This document shows positions 10,497 through 23,104 of a stretch of DNA of 64,000 nucleotides, piece after piece (positions within the stretch are counted from its first letter, which is position 1; every line of letters begins with the position of its first letter). The position numbers were made by a program, and so were the translations under genes. Source of the DNA: Cladorrhinum sp. PSN259 (lineage: Eukaryota > Ascomycota > Sordariomycetes > Sordariales > Podosporaceae); the NCBI GenBank assembly GCA_033725935.1, contig MU867108.1, forward strand, positions 232,073 through 296,072, read 5' to 3'. The notes below the pieces were generated by a model, which worked only from the letters and a program-made list of their open reading frames with translations, searched no databases and had not been told where the DNA came from.

Positions 10497-10614
10497 TGTG
10501 TGTGTATGTGTGTGTGTGGGCGTGGGTGTCACGGTGTATGTGTGGGTGTGGGTGTGGGTGTGAGTGTGGGTGTGGGTGTGAGTGTGGGTGTGGGTGTGAG
10601 TGTGGGTGTGGCCG
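10437..10614. repeat. (GT)n microsatellite grading into an 18-bp minisatellite
   Basis: About 27 pure TG units run to about 10491, followed by interrupted GT. From about 10541 there is a higher-order repeat with the unit GTGTGGGTGTGGGTGTGA, present about three to four times. Confidence 0.9.
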
Positions 10615-10716
10615 GGCAGCTCCTGCCCTCTGGGAATGCCCTCATCTACTTGCACCCTGGCCTGGCCCACCCTGAACCTTGGTTTAGCCCGCAGATCCAA
10701 GGCTAATAAACCTTAC

Positions 10717-10799
10717 TTTGTTTACTTGCTTTATTTACTTTCAGTAACGGTTATCTCAAAAATAACGGTTAACTTTGTGTTTACTGTCAAGTAAACAAA
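10717..10799. repeat. 12-bp perfect inverted repeat around AACGGTTA motifs
   Basis: TTTGTTTACTTG (10717-10728) is matched by CAAGTAAACAAA (10788-10799), with two near-copies of TAACGGTTA between them. It could be a small cruciform or a MITE-like relic; no target duplication was found. Confidence 0.5.
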
Positions 10800-11096
10800 A
10801 ACAATTAACGCAAACAAAACAGTTAATGGCCTTTTAAAACAGCTGCAAATATATAACAGTTAATCTGATCCTTAGATTCCCGTTAATGGAAGCTGCGCAA
10901 TAGGGACTGGACATGCAGCGAGAGAGAATAAAAGCATTGCCATTTCTCAGCGTGTATTTGAAATTTTTTCATGTTTAATTTAATTTACTTCTTGTGGGTT
11001 CCGAACCCTTATTATCTATGTCTACAATGTACAGTACCGGTGTATATTTACAATTTCCTTCTCTAGCCAGAGTGACCGATGTATAGTCTATTCAGA

Positions 11097-14000
11097 TCAC
11101 CGCCCGAATACGATCGACTCCAGCTTTTCCTTCTCCCCGCTCTCCTCGCACATGGCCCTGAAAAGGCCCTTGTCCTTCTCCCACAACTCCCTAGGGGAGC
11201 CGAACTCGGCAATCTTGCCGTCGCTCAGCACCATGATGCGGTCAAAGTCAGCGATCGTGCTTAGTCGGTGAGCAATGACCATGAGGGTCGAGCTGGCAAA
11301 CTCCTCCCGGATGCTGCGTTGGATAAGGCGGTCCGTTTGCATATCAACCGCCGAGGTTGCTTCGTCGAGAATCATCACCCGAGGTCGGTTAACCATGGCG
11401 CGGGCAAGACAGAGCAGCTGTCGCTGGCCCTGTGACAGGTTGAGTCCTCCCTCCGAGACGGGGGAGCTAAGACTGTCGAATATATTGGTGTTTTGGGGGT
11501 TGGAGGCTGTTGAGGTTGTAGTGCCCGATGTTTCGGGCGAGCCGGTGAGAAGGTGCACCCGATCCAGGCAGTCGAGGAGCGCTGCATCAGTGTGTTGGCC
11601 GAACGGATCGAGATTGCTCCGGATGGTGCCGGAGAAGAGTGTAGGATCTTGAGGAATGATGGCGAGGCGAGATCGAAGGTCGCATAGTTTAAGCTTGGAG
11701 ATGTCCAATCCGTCAATGTGAATGGTGCCCGACCTGGCCTCCAGGAACCGGAACAATGCGAGTGTAAGCGATGATTTTCCGGCACCCGTGCGGCCGATAA
11801 CTCCCACTCTTTCGTTGCGGCCAATGCTGAAGCTAATGCCTTTCAAGATGGGAGGGAGATCGGGTGCATATCCGACCTCAAGATTCTCCACTTCGATACA
11901 GCCCTGGGTAGGCCAGGAGGCTGGAGGACTTTTGCCGTCAAGCGACTCGGTGGGGACCTCGGTGTACTAATATTTATCAAGTCAGCCTCAGCAACAAGAA
12001 GAAGAAAAAAAGCCAGATAAAGATATCGGAATACATACCTCAATGATGCGCTCCACGGCATTCATGTTAAGCTCGACGTTAAGATAGTACTTAATAGTCC
12101 AGATAACCGAGTTGGAGAACTGGATAGCAAAGGCGAGCGCAAATCCAGCCAGCGCAGCATCAATACCAGGGGTAACCAAAATGAGAATCGAGACGAATGT
12201 GGCGAAAAATGATCCGACAAGTGCCATTCTCCACGCCATCCAGCGGTTAAGAAGCAACAAAGTCCAGGTCGCAGAGGAATAATCGTCAATCTTCCGATGC
12301 ATCTTCTCGACATAGACATGTGTCTTGGCGAACCCGCGGATGGTGGCTATACCAGTCAAGGCAGAGCCAAACTGCTCAAAGAGAGGAGACTTGGTTGTGC
12401 TCTCCAACCTCTTTACAGGTCGAGCTGCGTCCATATAATACCTGGTATAGTAGATGCAGACGAGCAAGAGGAGAGCGGCGAATGCAAGGACGTAGTGAGA
12501 GATGAACAGGCCAGCAACAATAATGTTGAACAGGCCAAGGAAGCTGTCTACACCAAAGCTTAGCGAGTTCGCTAGTTGGGAGTCAATAACGTTGAAGTCA
12601 GCCGTGAACCGATTCAGAATACGACCGACGGGCACCGTATCGAGCCATCGAATGGGCGTCCGCAGAACCACAAAGCTCAACTTGGCAAAGAGATTACGGC
12701 TTGCACGGATTGACCCACAATAGACGAACAGGTATCTCAGCGTGCCCATGATAGACGACATGATAGCCAAGGCGACGTAGACCCAAAGGTAGAACTCGAG
12801 ACTCCTATGGGTCGTCCGAATGGGTGGGTCTGACATTGTGTGAATCGAGGTGTGTTGAAGCGCCACGGCGTATGAAGAGCCGTATTCTCTGGATGAACGC
12901 AGAGTTTGACTCGAATCGAAGCCCTCCTCCTTGCGATCGCCGGCCCAGAGCTTGACCCACAAGGATCGTCCCTGAAAGATGCCCTGCACGATGATGAAGA
13001 GCAAAAGGGCGGATGTCCAATAAATCCATCCACCACTATTCCGTAAGTAAGTGAGGTAGACGTGGCTTTGAACCGCTCCCTGCTTGCGAGATTCTTCCTG
13101 GACAAATTTCCGGGTGGATTTGCGAGTGGTCTTCTTCAAACTGTCGTCCTGTTCGTCCTCGTCAGAGGCCGAGTTACTTGAATTGACCGCCGTAAGCGGA
13201 TCGCCCATGCCAACCTCGTCGTCAGAGGCACACGAATTCACGGCTGTGAGCAGCTCGCCGATCTCGTTCGACTCCTCCATCTCATCCGAGGAGTCATCGT
13301 CACTTAGGTCGATCTGCACGGTGGGAATGGTGAATGTGGGCACTTCTTCCGAGTCTGGAGGAACACCGGCGTACAGAACAGATCCTTCACCCAACTCGAC
13401 GAGATAACTGGTCTGCTTCTTGCAGAGGGAGGCATGATGTGTAACCAGGATTCTCGTCCGTCCAGCTGCCAACTCGCCCGTCAAGCATCGGTCGAATATT
13501 TGACGTCCCACATGTGTATCCACAGCGCTGAAGATGTCGTCCAGCACGAGGATCCCGGCGCGAGAGTAGATGGCGCGAGCAAGCATCACTCTCCATTTTT
13601 GTCCGCCACTCATATTAACACCATTTGCTCCAATTTCCGTGTTTTCGCCATCGGTAAGCAGAGCCAGGTCCTGTGTTAGGGCACAGACGTCAATGGTCTT
13701 CTTGTACCGTTGATGGTCGTACGGGAGCCCAAAAAGAATGTTTTCCTTGATAGTACCGTTCTCCATCCAAGGAATCTGGGCCACGTAAGCGATTTCGTTC
13801 GGAATGATCCAGTTAGCCTTGGTTGCCCTATCGTCATAACGCTCGGACGGAGCCTTGGGCACGAAGATGCCGCCTCCAAGTACATCCGCTTCGCCAAGGA
13901 TCGCAGCCAACATCAAGCTTTTGCCTGCTCCAGATTTTCCAGTAATCACTGACAGCTGAGCCTGAGGGAAGGACAGATTAAGATTGCGGAGAACGAATCC

Positions 14001-15937
14001 GTCCGTATCGTCAACCTTGGTACTATCGTCGGACGGCCATGCAACAGAGGCATTGTCGAAGATGACCTTGTTATAACCCTTCAAAACAGGCACAACTTCT
14101 GGCAGGTTGAGATAATCTTCGATTCGTCGAACAGAAACCCAGGCGTCCAAAAACTGTGTAGTAAGCTCGGGGATAACCGAAAGGGTAGTTTCGAGACCCT
14201 TGAAGACGCCGAGGCTGACAAAAGTCGCCGAAGGGGTGAGCGACCCATTTAATACCGCGTACACAGCTAAAGAGATCGCAGATAGTAGTATTGGGCTTGT
14301 AATCCAACAGGCCAGCAGGGCTGCGTTGCCCATAAACACATCCCAGATAGCACCGAGTTCTCGATGTCGCACGTCCAAGATCTTCTTCTCCCACGAAGCT
14401 TCCATGGCTGAAAACTTGATCTGTCGCATTCCTTGAACGGCTTCTGTAACAGTGCCCAATTTCTCATCTCTTAGTTTCATAAGACGACCCTGTGCTGCGG
14501 CATACTTCTTGGAAGCGTAGAGATTGAGAGGCGTAATGGCCAACATGGCAGAGCAGCCGGCTAGCAGAGGTTTCCAACCAAGGAGATGGATCAGGAAGGT
14601 TGACGAGATGATAAGTCTCAGAAGGCTTCCAGGGAATATGTTTTGGTAGCGGCAAAACTCGGGCACCCGCTGCCCATCCACACCAATCAAATTAACGGTG
14701 CTTTGTTTGCTGCGGTTTTGCTCTTCGGCATCATCTTCTTTGGCTCCAGTTTCTGACTCATCGGCGCTCTTGTTCTTTGACCTCACGGCACTCTTGACGT
14801 CCTTCCGACGCATAGACTTCTCAAAGATGAGAGAAGCTAGCTGAGCTCGGATTGGAACGGCAAGCTCAGCCGCTGAGACCCAGAGGAGGTATTCCTCAAT
14901 CCATGCATCAGCGGCGATAACTACCCCAAGCCATACAACCCAGATCCAGACGCTAAAACCGAAGGGACTGCTGCCGGTGGGGTGGTCCTCCAGAATTTTC
15001 AAGAGCTGCAAAATGACCCATTGTGGTGCGAAGTTGAGCAGGGATGCGCAAACCGTCAAAACCCACTGCAATGCAAAAGACTTTTTGTGGACGACAAGTA
15101 TAGACAACCAAAGGGGCCGTTGGTTACTGTAGCTCTTCTTCCAGTCAGCCGTTGCCGTAGATGATCGAACGAGATGGCCGGGCCGTGGCAGGTCCACCAA
15201 GTCCAGCGTCTTCTTCTTCTTGGCCAGGGAAAGCAGGCCGGCAGGCCAACTGAAATTGAAGCGACTGAAAGCCGATACGGTATACATGCGGTCCACCAGC
15301 TCTCCACCATGGAACACATCCGGCCGTCTGGTGAGGGTCAAGCTGCCAAAGGCAAGAAGAATGGAAAAGGCGAGCTCAAGCATCCAAAATGAGAACAAGG
15401 CGGCATGATCAGAGAGGAGATGATCGGCAATCCCGGCCAGCTGAGCGAGGAGAAGACCAGCCAGAAGCCCAGATGAGAGAAATGAATACATGCCGAGACG
15501 GTAGGCTTGTATTGAGTTTCTGCATGCAGAAATCGATACAGCCTGGAGGAGCAATGCATGCTGTATCACGTCGTTAGCCTAGTGCACAAAACCCAAGAGG
15601 GATAACCAAGCTGCCTGCGACTTACCCATGCCCCTACTATCAATGGTAGGTTCTCAGAAGCTACTCTTGGCGTTTGCCACGAAAGGAGAGTAAGGATGAT
15701 GGAAAGAATGAGGCCAGTCACTGCCAAGAAAAGAATAACGGTTTTTGACCTCGTGGTCGAGAATTTCATGGTCGACTCGGGTGTAGCCTTGCCATCGGCA
15801 TCTTGGTAGGAGTTGTCGCTCTTTCGGTCTCGTTTTTTGAGCCGTGTAACAAGGGCGGACACAGCGGGAGCCGAGCAGAGGCCAATGATGGCAACGCCGG
15901 CTCCTAATTCTGGTGATACAAAGCCATGACGACCCAT
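11097..15937 (-). CDS. ABC transporter, ABCC/MRP type, full length
   Basis: Exons 15937-15626, 15560-12039 and 11966-11097 give 1,567 residues; all introns are GT-AG, phase 0. The N-terminus has several extra helices (MRP-type TMD0), then TMD1-NBD1-TMD2-NBD2. NBD1 has GKSGAGKS (Walker A), NMSGGQ (signature), ILVLDDIFSAVD (Walker B) and an H-loop THH. NBD2 has GRTGAGKS, NLSQGQ, VMILDEATSAVD and AHRLS. NBD1 carries Asp where NBD2 has the catalytic Glu, the asymmetry usual in ABCC proteins, so hydrolysis is expected mainly at site 2. A Ser/Asp/Glu-rich linker (SDDDSSDEMEESNE) between NBD1 and TMD2 is a likely phosphorylated regulatory region. The function is ATP-driven export of organic anions, conjugates or drugs at the plasma or vacuolar membrane; substrate unknown. 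Confidence 0.93.
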
Positions 15938-17307
15938 TGTGTTGTCTGTGGCGTGAAAGTCGGTCTTGGGAAAAACAGAAAGGGAAAATGAAGTGAAAAA
16001 ACCACTCGAACGTACTTGATATTAAAGTAGAGGTCTCATGGTGGTGGCGTGGCCCGGGTCTCCCCGTGGGGGTTGGAATGATACGCTCTAGGCACAGTCT
16101 ATTTTGATATGGTCTAACAACCGCCTCACTGTTGGACATGCAACGGGCAAGGTGAAATCTCATAAGCGACGGCAAAGCAAAAAAAGGAAGCGGCGCCGTG
16201 TCATCCAAAGAGAGCAGGGAATACGGTGACATTGGTATCGAATCCTTGGCGCATTTACCCCGGACTAAGCAAAGAAGGTTACCTTAGACCTAGCACTGCA
16301 GGAATAGTAACGTGCACCGCCCTTCGCTTGCTCCCGGGAAAGGGGGGCGGCAGAGCGTGGCGTCTGTGGCACAGGCGGCAGACGAAACAATCTTGGTGGA
16401 GTTTTTGAACCGATTTAATTCCGTGTACCGGTATTGACCGTAGCCTCATCGCTCTCTCCGCCGCCGTCAGTATTCGATTTCCAGATGCAGCGATATTAAT
16501 CGATGCAGCCCCTGGGTTCCCAAACAAGTAACGCTTGTATAAAATGCCTGGCTAGTCGCAACTCCAAATCTGCTTCCAGGTCCCCGACATTGCTCGTGCA
16601 CTTTGTGCTGCACCAATTCACAATCGCTTGCCTTCGCCGTCGTCCGTGGAGGACGGGATCTGGATCCCCTCATAAAAAACGGATGAAATAGATGAGCTGA
16701 AATCCCGGAGTGCCGAATCCAGTACCCAATTGCTGTCTGAAAATGGATCCTTCAAAGGAATGCACGATAAAAGAACTGTCTCGAAACTCCCACAAGATAA
16801 TGCAAATGGGCAAAGTATTGTCCGTGAAAAACCTTTCCGGGTTGTTGATTTGAGACAACTGGTGCTATAATTAATTATGTGCCCGTGCCCAAAATCCCAA
16901 AGTGTCCGGGTTGGATGAGTAAGCAGAAGCTGAATGCCAGTTTCAACTTTCTTGAGAATTTGGTGGGTGGGGCAGACTGTTCAAGTGCGGGGGGTTGGCT
17001 GCGGGGTAGTTTCAACTTCCAAAGCAAAGCTCTGTGGTTGCAAGGCGGGGTCCAACCGCCGTAAAGTGGTCCCTGCTGTGCCGGCTTTTTTGATGTTCAC
17101 GCACCTGTCCTGAGTCACAGCGAGCCACGAGTCACAGCTTGCTTTTCATGGAAAAAACAAGCAATCTCAATTGCTTCAATTAGAGACAGCAAACCCTTCG
17201 TGTCATTTCCCCACCACCGATCGCCCACAACGTTGTCTCGACCGTTTTACCGCACGCTCCTCGTGCGCCCGTCGCCGATCATCCGAGGATTCTCTACAAC
17301 ATTCGCA
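15938..17307. promoter_or_regulatory. divergent intergenic region between the ABC transporter and valyl-tRNA synthetase
   Basis: About 1.4 kb between two head-to-head genes. It carries no convincing ORF. The last part (about 17180-17307) is open in frame with the synthetase and encodes its probable mitochondrial leader. A short upstream ORF (ATG 17148, 12 codons including the stop) lies in another frame just before that leader. Confidence 0.5.
17200..17307 (+). promoter_or_regulatory. in-frame non-AUG leader: candidate mitochondrial presequence of ValRS
   Basis: The 108 nt before the ValRS AUG stay open in the same frame. They encode a Ser/Arg-rich, acid-free peptide (SRPFYRTLLVRPSPIIRGF then STTFA), a good mitochondrial presequence with a likely processing site near RGF-STT. 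No ATG lies in this frame. Near-cognate codons are GTG (17200), ACG (17230) and TTG (17233); the last two have a favourable A at -3. Start by leaky non-AUG initiation is inferred, as known for yeast ALA1 and GRS1. Confidence 0.6.
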
Positions 17308-20300
17308 ATGGCTACCAAGAGTGCAGGAGGAAACCCGGGTAAGACCATTCACAATGGCTTGGAGTCGAGCAACATCTTAGCTGACATACACCTCTTCCTT
17401 ACTCAGTCGCGGCTACCGACAACTCGCAACAGGATGGCGCATCCTCCGCCCAGCCGGCCCCGGCCAAGGTGAAGACTGAGAAGGAACTTGAGAAGGAGCG
17501 CAAGAAGGCGGAAAAGCTGGCCAAGCTCGAGAAAAAGAATGCCGCCCTGGCTGAGGCGGCTGCCATGAATGTGAACAAGGCCAAGGGAGAGAAGAAGCCC
17601 AAGGAGAAAAAAGCCGAGGCCGAGGTTCTGCCTCCCTTCGTCGAGGACACCCCGCCTGGAGAGAAAAAGCGGCTCAAGCCCTTTGACGACCCTTATTATT
17701 CTTCTTACCACCCCCTTGCCGTCGAGTCGGCATGGTACTCGTGGTGGGAGAAGGAGGGATTCTTCCAACCGCAATTCACACCAGAAGGCGAGGTCAAGCC
17801 CGAGGGCAAGTTCGTCATCGTTGTGCCTCCTCCAAACGTCACGGGAGTCCTGCAGTAAGCACTCATGCTCGTGCCTCCAAAACCTCGGCAGACTACTGAC
17901 ATTGAGCAGCATGGGTCACTCCTTGGGCAATTCGCTTCAGGACCTCATGATTCGCTACAACCGACAGAAGGGAAAGACCACGTTGTGGCTGCCCGGCTGT
18001 GACCACGCGGGTAAGTTATATCCGCCACTCATCGATTGCATGATCTGACGAAACCCCAAAGGCATTGCGACACAGAGCGTGGTGGAGAAGATGCTCTGGA
18101 AGAAGAATCAGCAGACCAGGTATGATCTCGGCAGGACAAAGTTCATCGAGCTCGCCCAGGACTGGAAGACGGAGTATCACAAGAAGATCATCAACGCCTT
18201 CAGAAAGATGGGAAGCAGTCTTGACTGGACCAGGGAAGCCTTCACAATGGTATGTATCCCCAAGATTGTGCCCCGTCTACGACGCTAACACCAAACTACC
18301 GACAGGACGAGCACTTTTCGGCGGCCGTCACGGATGTCTTTGTCAGGTTCCACGAAGAGGGCATCATCTACAGGGCCAACCGTCTTGTCAATTGGGACTC
18401 TACGTTGATGACGGCTCTCAGCAACGTCGAAGTCGACAACAAAGAGATACCAGGACGGACGCTTCTCGACGTGCCCGGTTATGAGAGAAAGGTCGAGTTC
18501 GGAATCATTGTTCATTTTAAATATCCCATTGAGAACTCGGATGAGACTATCGAAGTCGCGACAACCCGTCCCGAGACCATGCTCGGCGATACCGGCATTG
18601 CCGTTCATCCCGAGGATCCTCGCTACACTCATCTGGTGGGCAAGTTTGCCGTTCATCCGTTCATCAAGGGCCGGAGGCTTCCGATCGTCGCCGATACCTA
18701 TGTTGACCGCGAGTTCGGTACGGGTGCCGTCAAGCTAACCCCTGCGCACGATCTCAACGATTTCAACCTCGGCATGACCCACAAGCTCGAGTTCATCAAC
18801 ATCCTGACCGACGACGGACTGATCAACGAGAACGGCGGCCCGTACCAAGGCCAGAAGCGATTCGACGTTCGCTACTCCATCCAGGACGACCTGAAGAAGC
18901 TCGGTCTCTACGTTGATAAGAAGGACAACCCCATGTCCGTGCCGCTGTCGGAGAGGACCAGGGATGTTGTCGAGCCCGTCATGAGGCCGCAGTGGTGGGT
19001 GAATATGTCTACTCTTGCAGGTGATGCCGTAAGTTCATAACCGTTTTTTTGTGCCTCGTCTTGACTGCTTACACATTTGTCTCAGATCAAAGTCGTCGAG
19101 ACCGGCGAGATCAAGATCAGGCCCGAGTCGGCGGAGAAATCTTACCTCCACTGGATGGCCAATATCAAGGACTGGTGCATCTCGAGACAGCTGTGGTGGG
19201 GCCATCAGTGCCCCGCTTATCGTGTGCAGTTTGAAGGAGAGGTGGAGGTCCATGATACTGAAGAACGGTGGTTCACCGGTCGAACTGAAGAAGAAGGTTA
19301 GTACTCATCCCGAAGCCGTTTGTCCAGTGCTGACCAGAACAGCCCGCGCCAAGGCCGAAAAGGCATTCCCGGACAAGAAGTTCAAGCTGGTGAGTGCTAT
19401 CCCTTGATTGTTGGCTACCAGAGGATGACTCGTTTACGCGACATAGGTTCGAGACGAGGACGTCCTAGACACCTGGTTCAGCTCTGGCCTCTGGCCTTTC
19501 GCGACTCTCGGATGGCCTAATGAAACTCCCGATATGGCCCGTCTGTTCCCTACCAGCGTCCTCGAGACTGGATGGGATATCATGTAAGCATTACAGCGTG
19601 AACATTGACCCAAGGTACTCACATGCATATGCTAACATAAACTTTGCAGTCCCTTCTGGGTTGCTCGTATGATCTTCCTCAGCATAAAGCTCACCGGCAA
19701 GGTGCCGTTCTCTGAAGTGTTTTGTCATTCTTTGAGTAAGTCAACACCCCGATCCGGCGAGTCCACGATGCTGATGTTACACAGTTCGCGACTCCGAGGG
19801 GCGGAAAATGAGCAAGTCACTTGGCAATGTTGTCGACCCTCTGGATGTCATCAGCGGGATCGAGCTCCAGTCTCTTCACGACAAGCTGTTAACCGGCAAC
19901 CTTGCCGCTTCCGAGGTCAAGAAGGCGACTGCATACCAGAAGGCGGCGTTCCCGCAGGGCATTCCGGAATGCGGCGCGGACGCTCTTCGCTTCGCTCTTA
20001 TCGCTTACAGCACGGGCGGTGGCGACATCAACTTCGATGTCAAGGTCATTCATCTGTACAGACGCTTCTGCAACAAGATCTGGAACGCTTGCAAGTATGT
20101 TCTCGGCAAGCTCGAGACCGTTGAGAACTTTGTTCCCGCGGAGCGGCGCACTCTTACCGGACACGAGTCTTTGGCGGAACTTTGGATTCTTCACAAGATG
20201 AACTATGCCGTGAAGGCGATTACCGAAGCTATCGAGCAGAGAGAGTTCATGAGAAGTGCAAACCTCCTATACGCCTACTGGTACTTCCAGCTGTAAGTGG

Positions 20301-21082
20301 TTCCCCGGCCCCCGCTGGTCCTGTGACTGTCTGACTGTTCATTTAGGTGCGACGTCTTCATCGAGAACTCCAAGGCACTGATACAGCAGGGGTCCGAAGC
20401 CCAGATAAACTCTGCGCTCCAGACGCTCTACTCGGCCCTCGAAGTGGCTCTTGTCGTCTCTCATCCATTCCTTCCTTACATCACGGAAGAGCTGTGGCAG
20501 AGACTGCCCAGAAGGCCAGTCGACGAGACGCAGACCATCATGTATGCAAAGTACCCCGAATGGGACCAGCAGCTGGAGAACCCGGCCGCCGAGGCCGCCT
20601 ACGACATTGTTTTAGGCTGCTCCAAGGGTGTCCGGTCCCTCATGGCTGAATACGCGCCCAAGGACAAGGCAAGGATCTTCATCCATGCCCACAACGAGAC
20701 GTCGCACAAGACCGTGTCCGAGGAGAAGTCGTCGATTCAGTCTCTCAGCGGCAAATTCGCCACCGAGATTGACATCCTCTCGCCTACCGATGCCCGCCCC
20801 GCCGGCTGTGTCTCCTTCCCAGTGTCGAGCGCCGTCTCGGTGCTGATCCACGTGGCAGACCGCATCGACTTTGACGAGGAGATTGCCAAGGCGACAAAGA
20901 AGCTGGAGAAGGCCCGTGTTGCCGTCCAGAAGCAGCAAAAGCTCATCAACGATCCGGAATATCTCGAGAAGGCCAATGTCGTGACGCAGGATGCTGACAA
21001 GTCGAAGCTGGCTGATCTGGAGAGCGAGTCGAGCGGCCTTGAGGCAACCATTGAGCAGTTCAAGCAGTTGAAGCTCGAGTAA
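17308..21082 (+). CDS. VAS1: valyl-tRNA synthetase, eleven exons, probably dual-targeted
   Basis: Exons: 17308-17338, 17407-17854, 17910-18010, 18062-18249, 18306-19028, 19086-19296, 19343-19389, 19447-19583, 19650-19735, 19785-20292 and 20347-21082; 1,071 residues, with all borders GT-AG and in frame. The enzyme charges tRNA-Val. Class I motifs: PPPNVTGVLHMGHSLGN (HIGH-like, split by intron 2) and RKMSKSLGN (KMSKS). The CP1 editing domain holds ATTRPETMLGDT and FGTGAVKLTPAHD. The C-terminus ends in the ValRS-type coiled-coil arm (ATKKLEKARVAVQKQQKL). A Lys/Glu-rich N-terminal extension (about residues 30-70) is usual in eukaryotic ValRS. Yeast VAS1 makes cytosolic and mitochondrial enzymes from two starts. 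Here the cytosolic AUG is clear, and upstream in-frame codons give an Arg-rich leader without an AUG. Confidence 0.96.
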
Positions 21083-23104
21083 GGTACCAGAGGCGCATCT
21101 CAACTTTTGGTCGGATTTGTGTAGTCTCAAAATAGGGATAGTGTTAGTTTAAGATTGGAAGAAGGGTACCTATACAATAACGATATCCCTTGGCTTACAT
21201 GTCAAAGGGGCCTGCTTTTGATTTGCGTGTTTGATCTAGTACCGTGTTCGTTTCCAAGTCGAAACCGATGCAAAATGTAATTTTGAATTCCAGCTTGATT
21301 CACTCTGAGCTATCTCTCAATCTAACCACTTTATACTATAACCTGTTGCGAATCACAACCACTTGCACCAACAGAAGGACATGACTTCGCGCAAGCACTA
21401 GACACCCGAGCACACTGTGCAAACCCGGACACACCCTGTGCATATCCACCAACGCCTCACCAAAGCGGCAGTGTTGCAACTCTAACCGAGGATTCTGAAA
21501 ACAACCGCCCTAGAGAACCAAAAAAATTTCCCCTGTCCCCCCTGTTCTCAAGGAATAAAATTGGAATGTTCCTTTCCCTCGAGGGTAGGCGCGTCCTTAT
21601 AAGTACCGCTATCCTCCTCTGCTCCATGAGCTTCGTAATTCAGTGGTATGTCACCCTTTCTTCTAATATATAAGCCTATCGAGCAACTATAACCCACTCT
21701 TTCATTTGTTTGCTAAAGAGCCCGTTATATAACCTATTGCCATAAATACAGAAAAACTTCTTGACTTGTAACGACGTCGATAGCTTCCTAACTATAATAG
21801 ACTCGCTCTATTGTTATACTTTTCTTTTATCGTGTGTTATAAGAAGGGTCCGGGAGCCCGAGCTATTATATTATATGTCAATATATTTGTGCGTTTGTTC
21901 AAATCTTGGATTAGTTTCTATTATCGTGTCCAATGTAATAGGAATTAAGTAGATAATCAGATATGAGTTATTTTGGCTTATGGCGATTCGGAACCCCCTT
22001 TATATTGAATGATTTATATGTAGCTTTATTTAGTAAAATAGACTCATAGATAGTCACCAGGAAGCCCGAAAAGTGTTGGAGGCTTCTCCGATACTCGGCG
22101 ATCGTAGAACGCTGTCTTCTCGTGCCCATGGTTTATGTTTTTGACCTAAAATTGCCTGTGACAACCTGAGTCAATGAAGCCATTCAGACTTTAAGGTTCA
22201 GTATTCGGTGGCGAGATTACTTAAGGTTTGAACTTTCCAGTTGCTGGCCAAAACTCACTGTGAACTTTGAATCCCCCTGCTATGCACATGGTTTGACAGA
22301 ACAACTTGTGCAGACATAGCGAACTTGCACCATGAGAATCGCAATCAATCTGCGCAAACCTGAACATATTAAAATGGTAGGAGCTTGATCTTGTTGGTTC
22401 GTTAACATGAAAACATGGTTAATTGAATGCAGGGATATGACTCGGACAGAGCGGCGACATTTACGTTGAACCTCAGGCTCCAAGTACCCTCGAAGCCGCG
22501 GCCTCTTTGAATAAGATTTACTTCAAAGATACACATGTCAACAAATTAAGACAAATAATTGATACGCGGTGAAGTGACGCTACTGGATCGCATTTGTGGA
22601 TGAAAACAAGACAATGTTACAAACCGAGACGGGTTGGTTGAGCAGACATGAAGGAGAAGGAGAAAGAGGAGTCAGGGTGGGAATATGGGGGTGCAATGAC
22701 CCAGACAGCCCCGACGAATCAGCAGTTGCTCTGTTACTCTAGGGAAAAGGACATAGTAACGGAGCGGAGTATAAGTTACTTTGTGTATTCGCTAAGATAG
22801 ATGCCATCATCGTTGACCAAAGGCACATTCCCCATATTTGCTCCTGTTGCATGTGCGTGAACCACTCTTTTGGTTTATTCTCCTTTTCCCTTTAATCCTA
22901 ACGAGGGCAGATCGAAACTTTAGCGTGATGCAGTTCACGTGGGTTACACAGCGCAAGAAGATGCACGGCTGCCTGCGAGCCAGTTGATGTCGAACCCCTC
23001 ATTTTCTGCATCTGGATGATCACGATCCTGGATAACAAAACGCTCTGATCGAAACCAACACGGCAGAGATACTTTTGAAATACATGTAAACATCGTTTCG
23101 AGAA
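21083..23104. other. intergenic, about 2 kb, partly AT-rich
   Basis: No gene supported. The part from about 21650 to 22050 is AT-rich with many stops in all frames and may be decayed repeat sequence, but nothing recognisable remains. The remainder looks like ordinary 3' and 5' flanks. Confidence 0.5.

Larger units (their letters stand above)
10135..11096. other. intergenic with GT-rich satellite and AT-rich repeats
   Basis: No gene supported; frames through the GT tract are low-complexity artefacts. Downstream of the tract (10690-10880) the sequence repeats AACGGTTA / CAGTTAA phrases and holds a perfect 12-bp inverted repeat (10717-10728 with 10788-10799). Confidence 0.5.

Noticed and set aside
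10325..10706. Frames of Cys/Val or Thr/His repeats across the GT tract
   Set aside because: Products of a GT/AC microsatellite, not genes.
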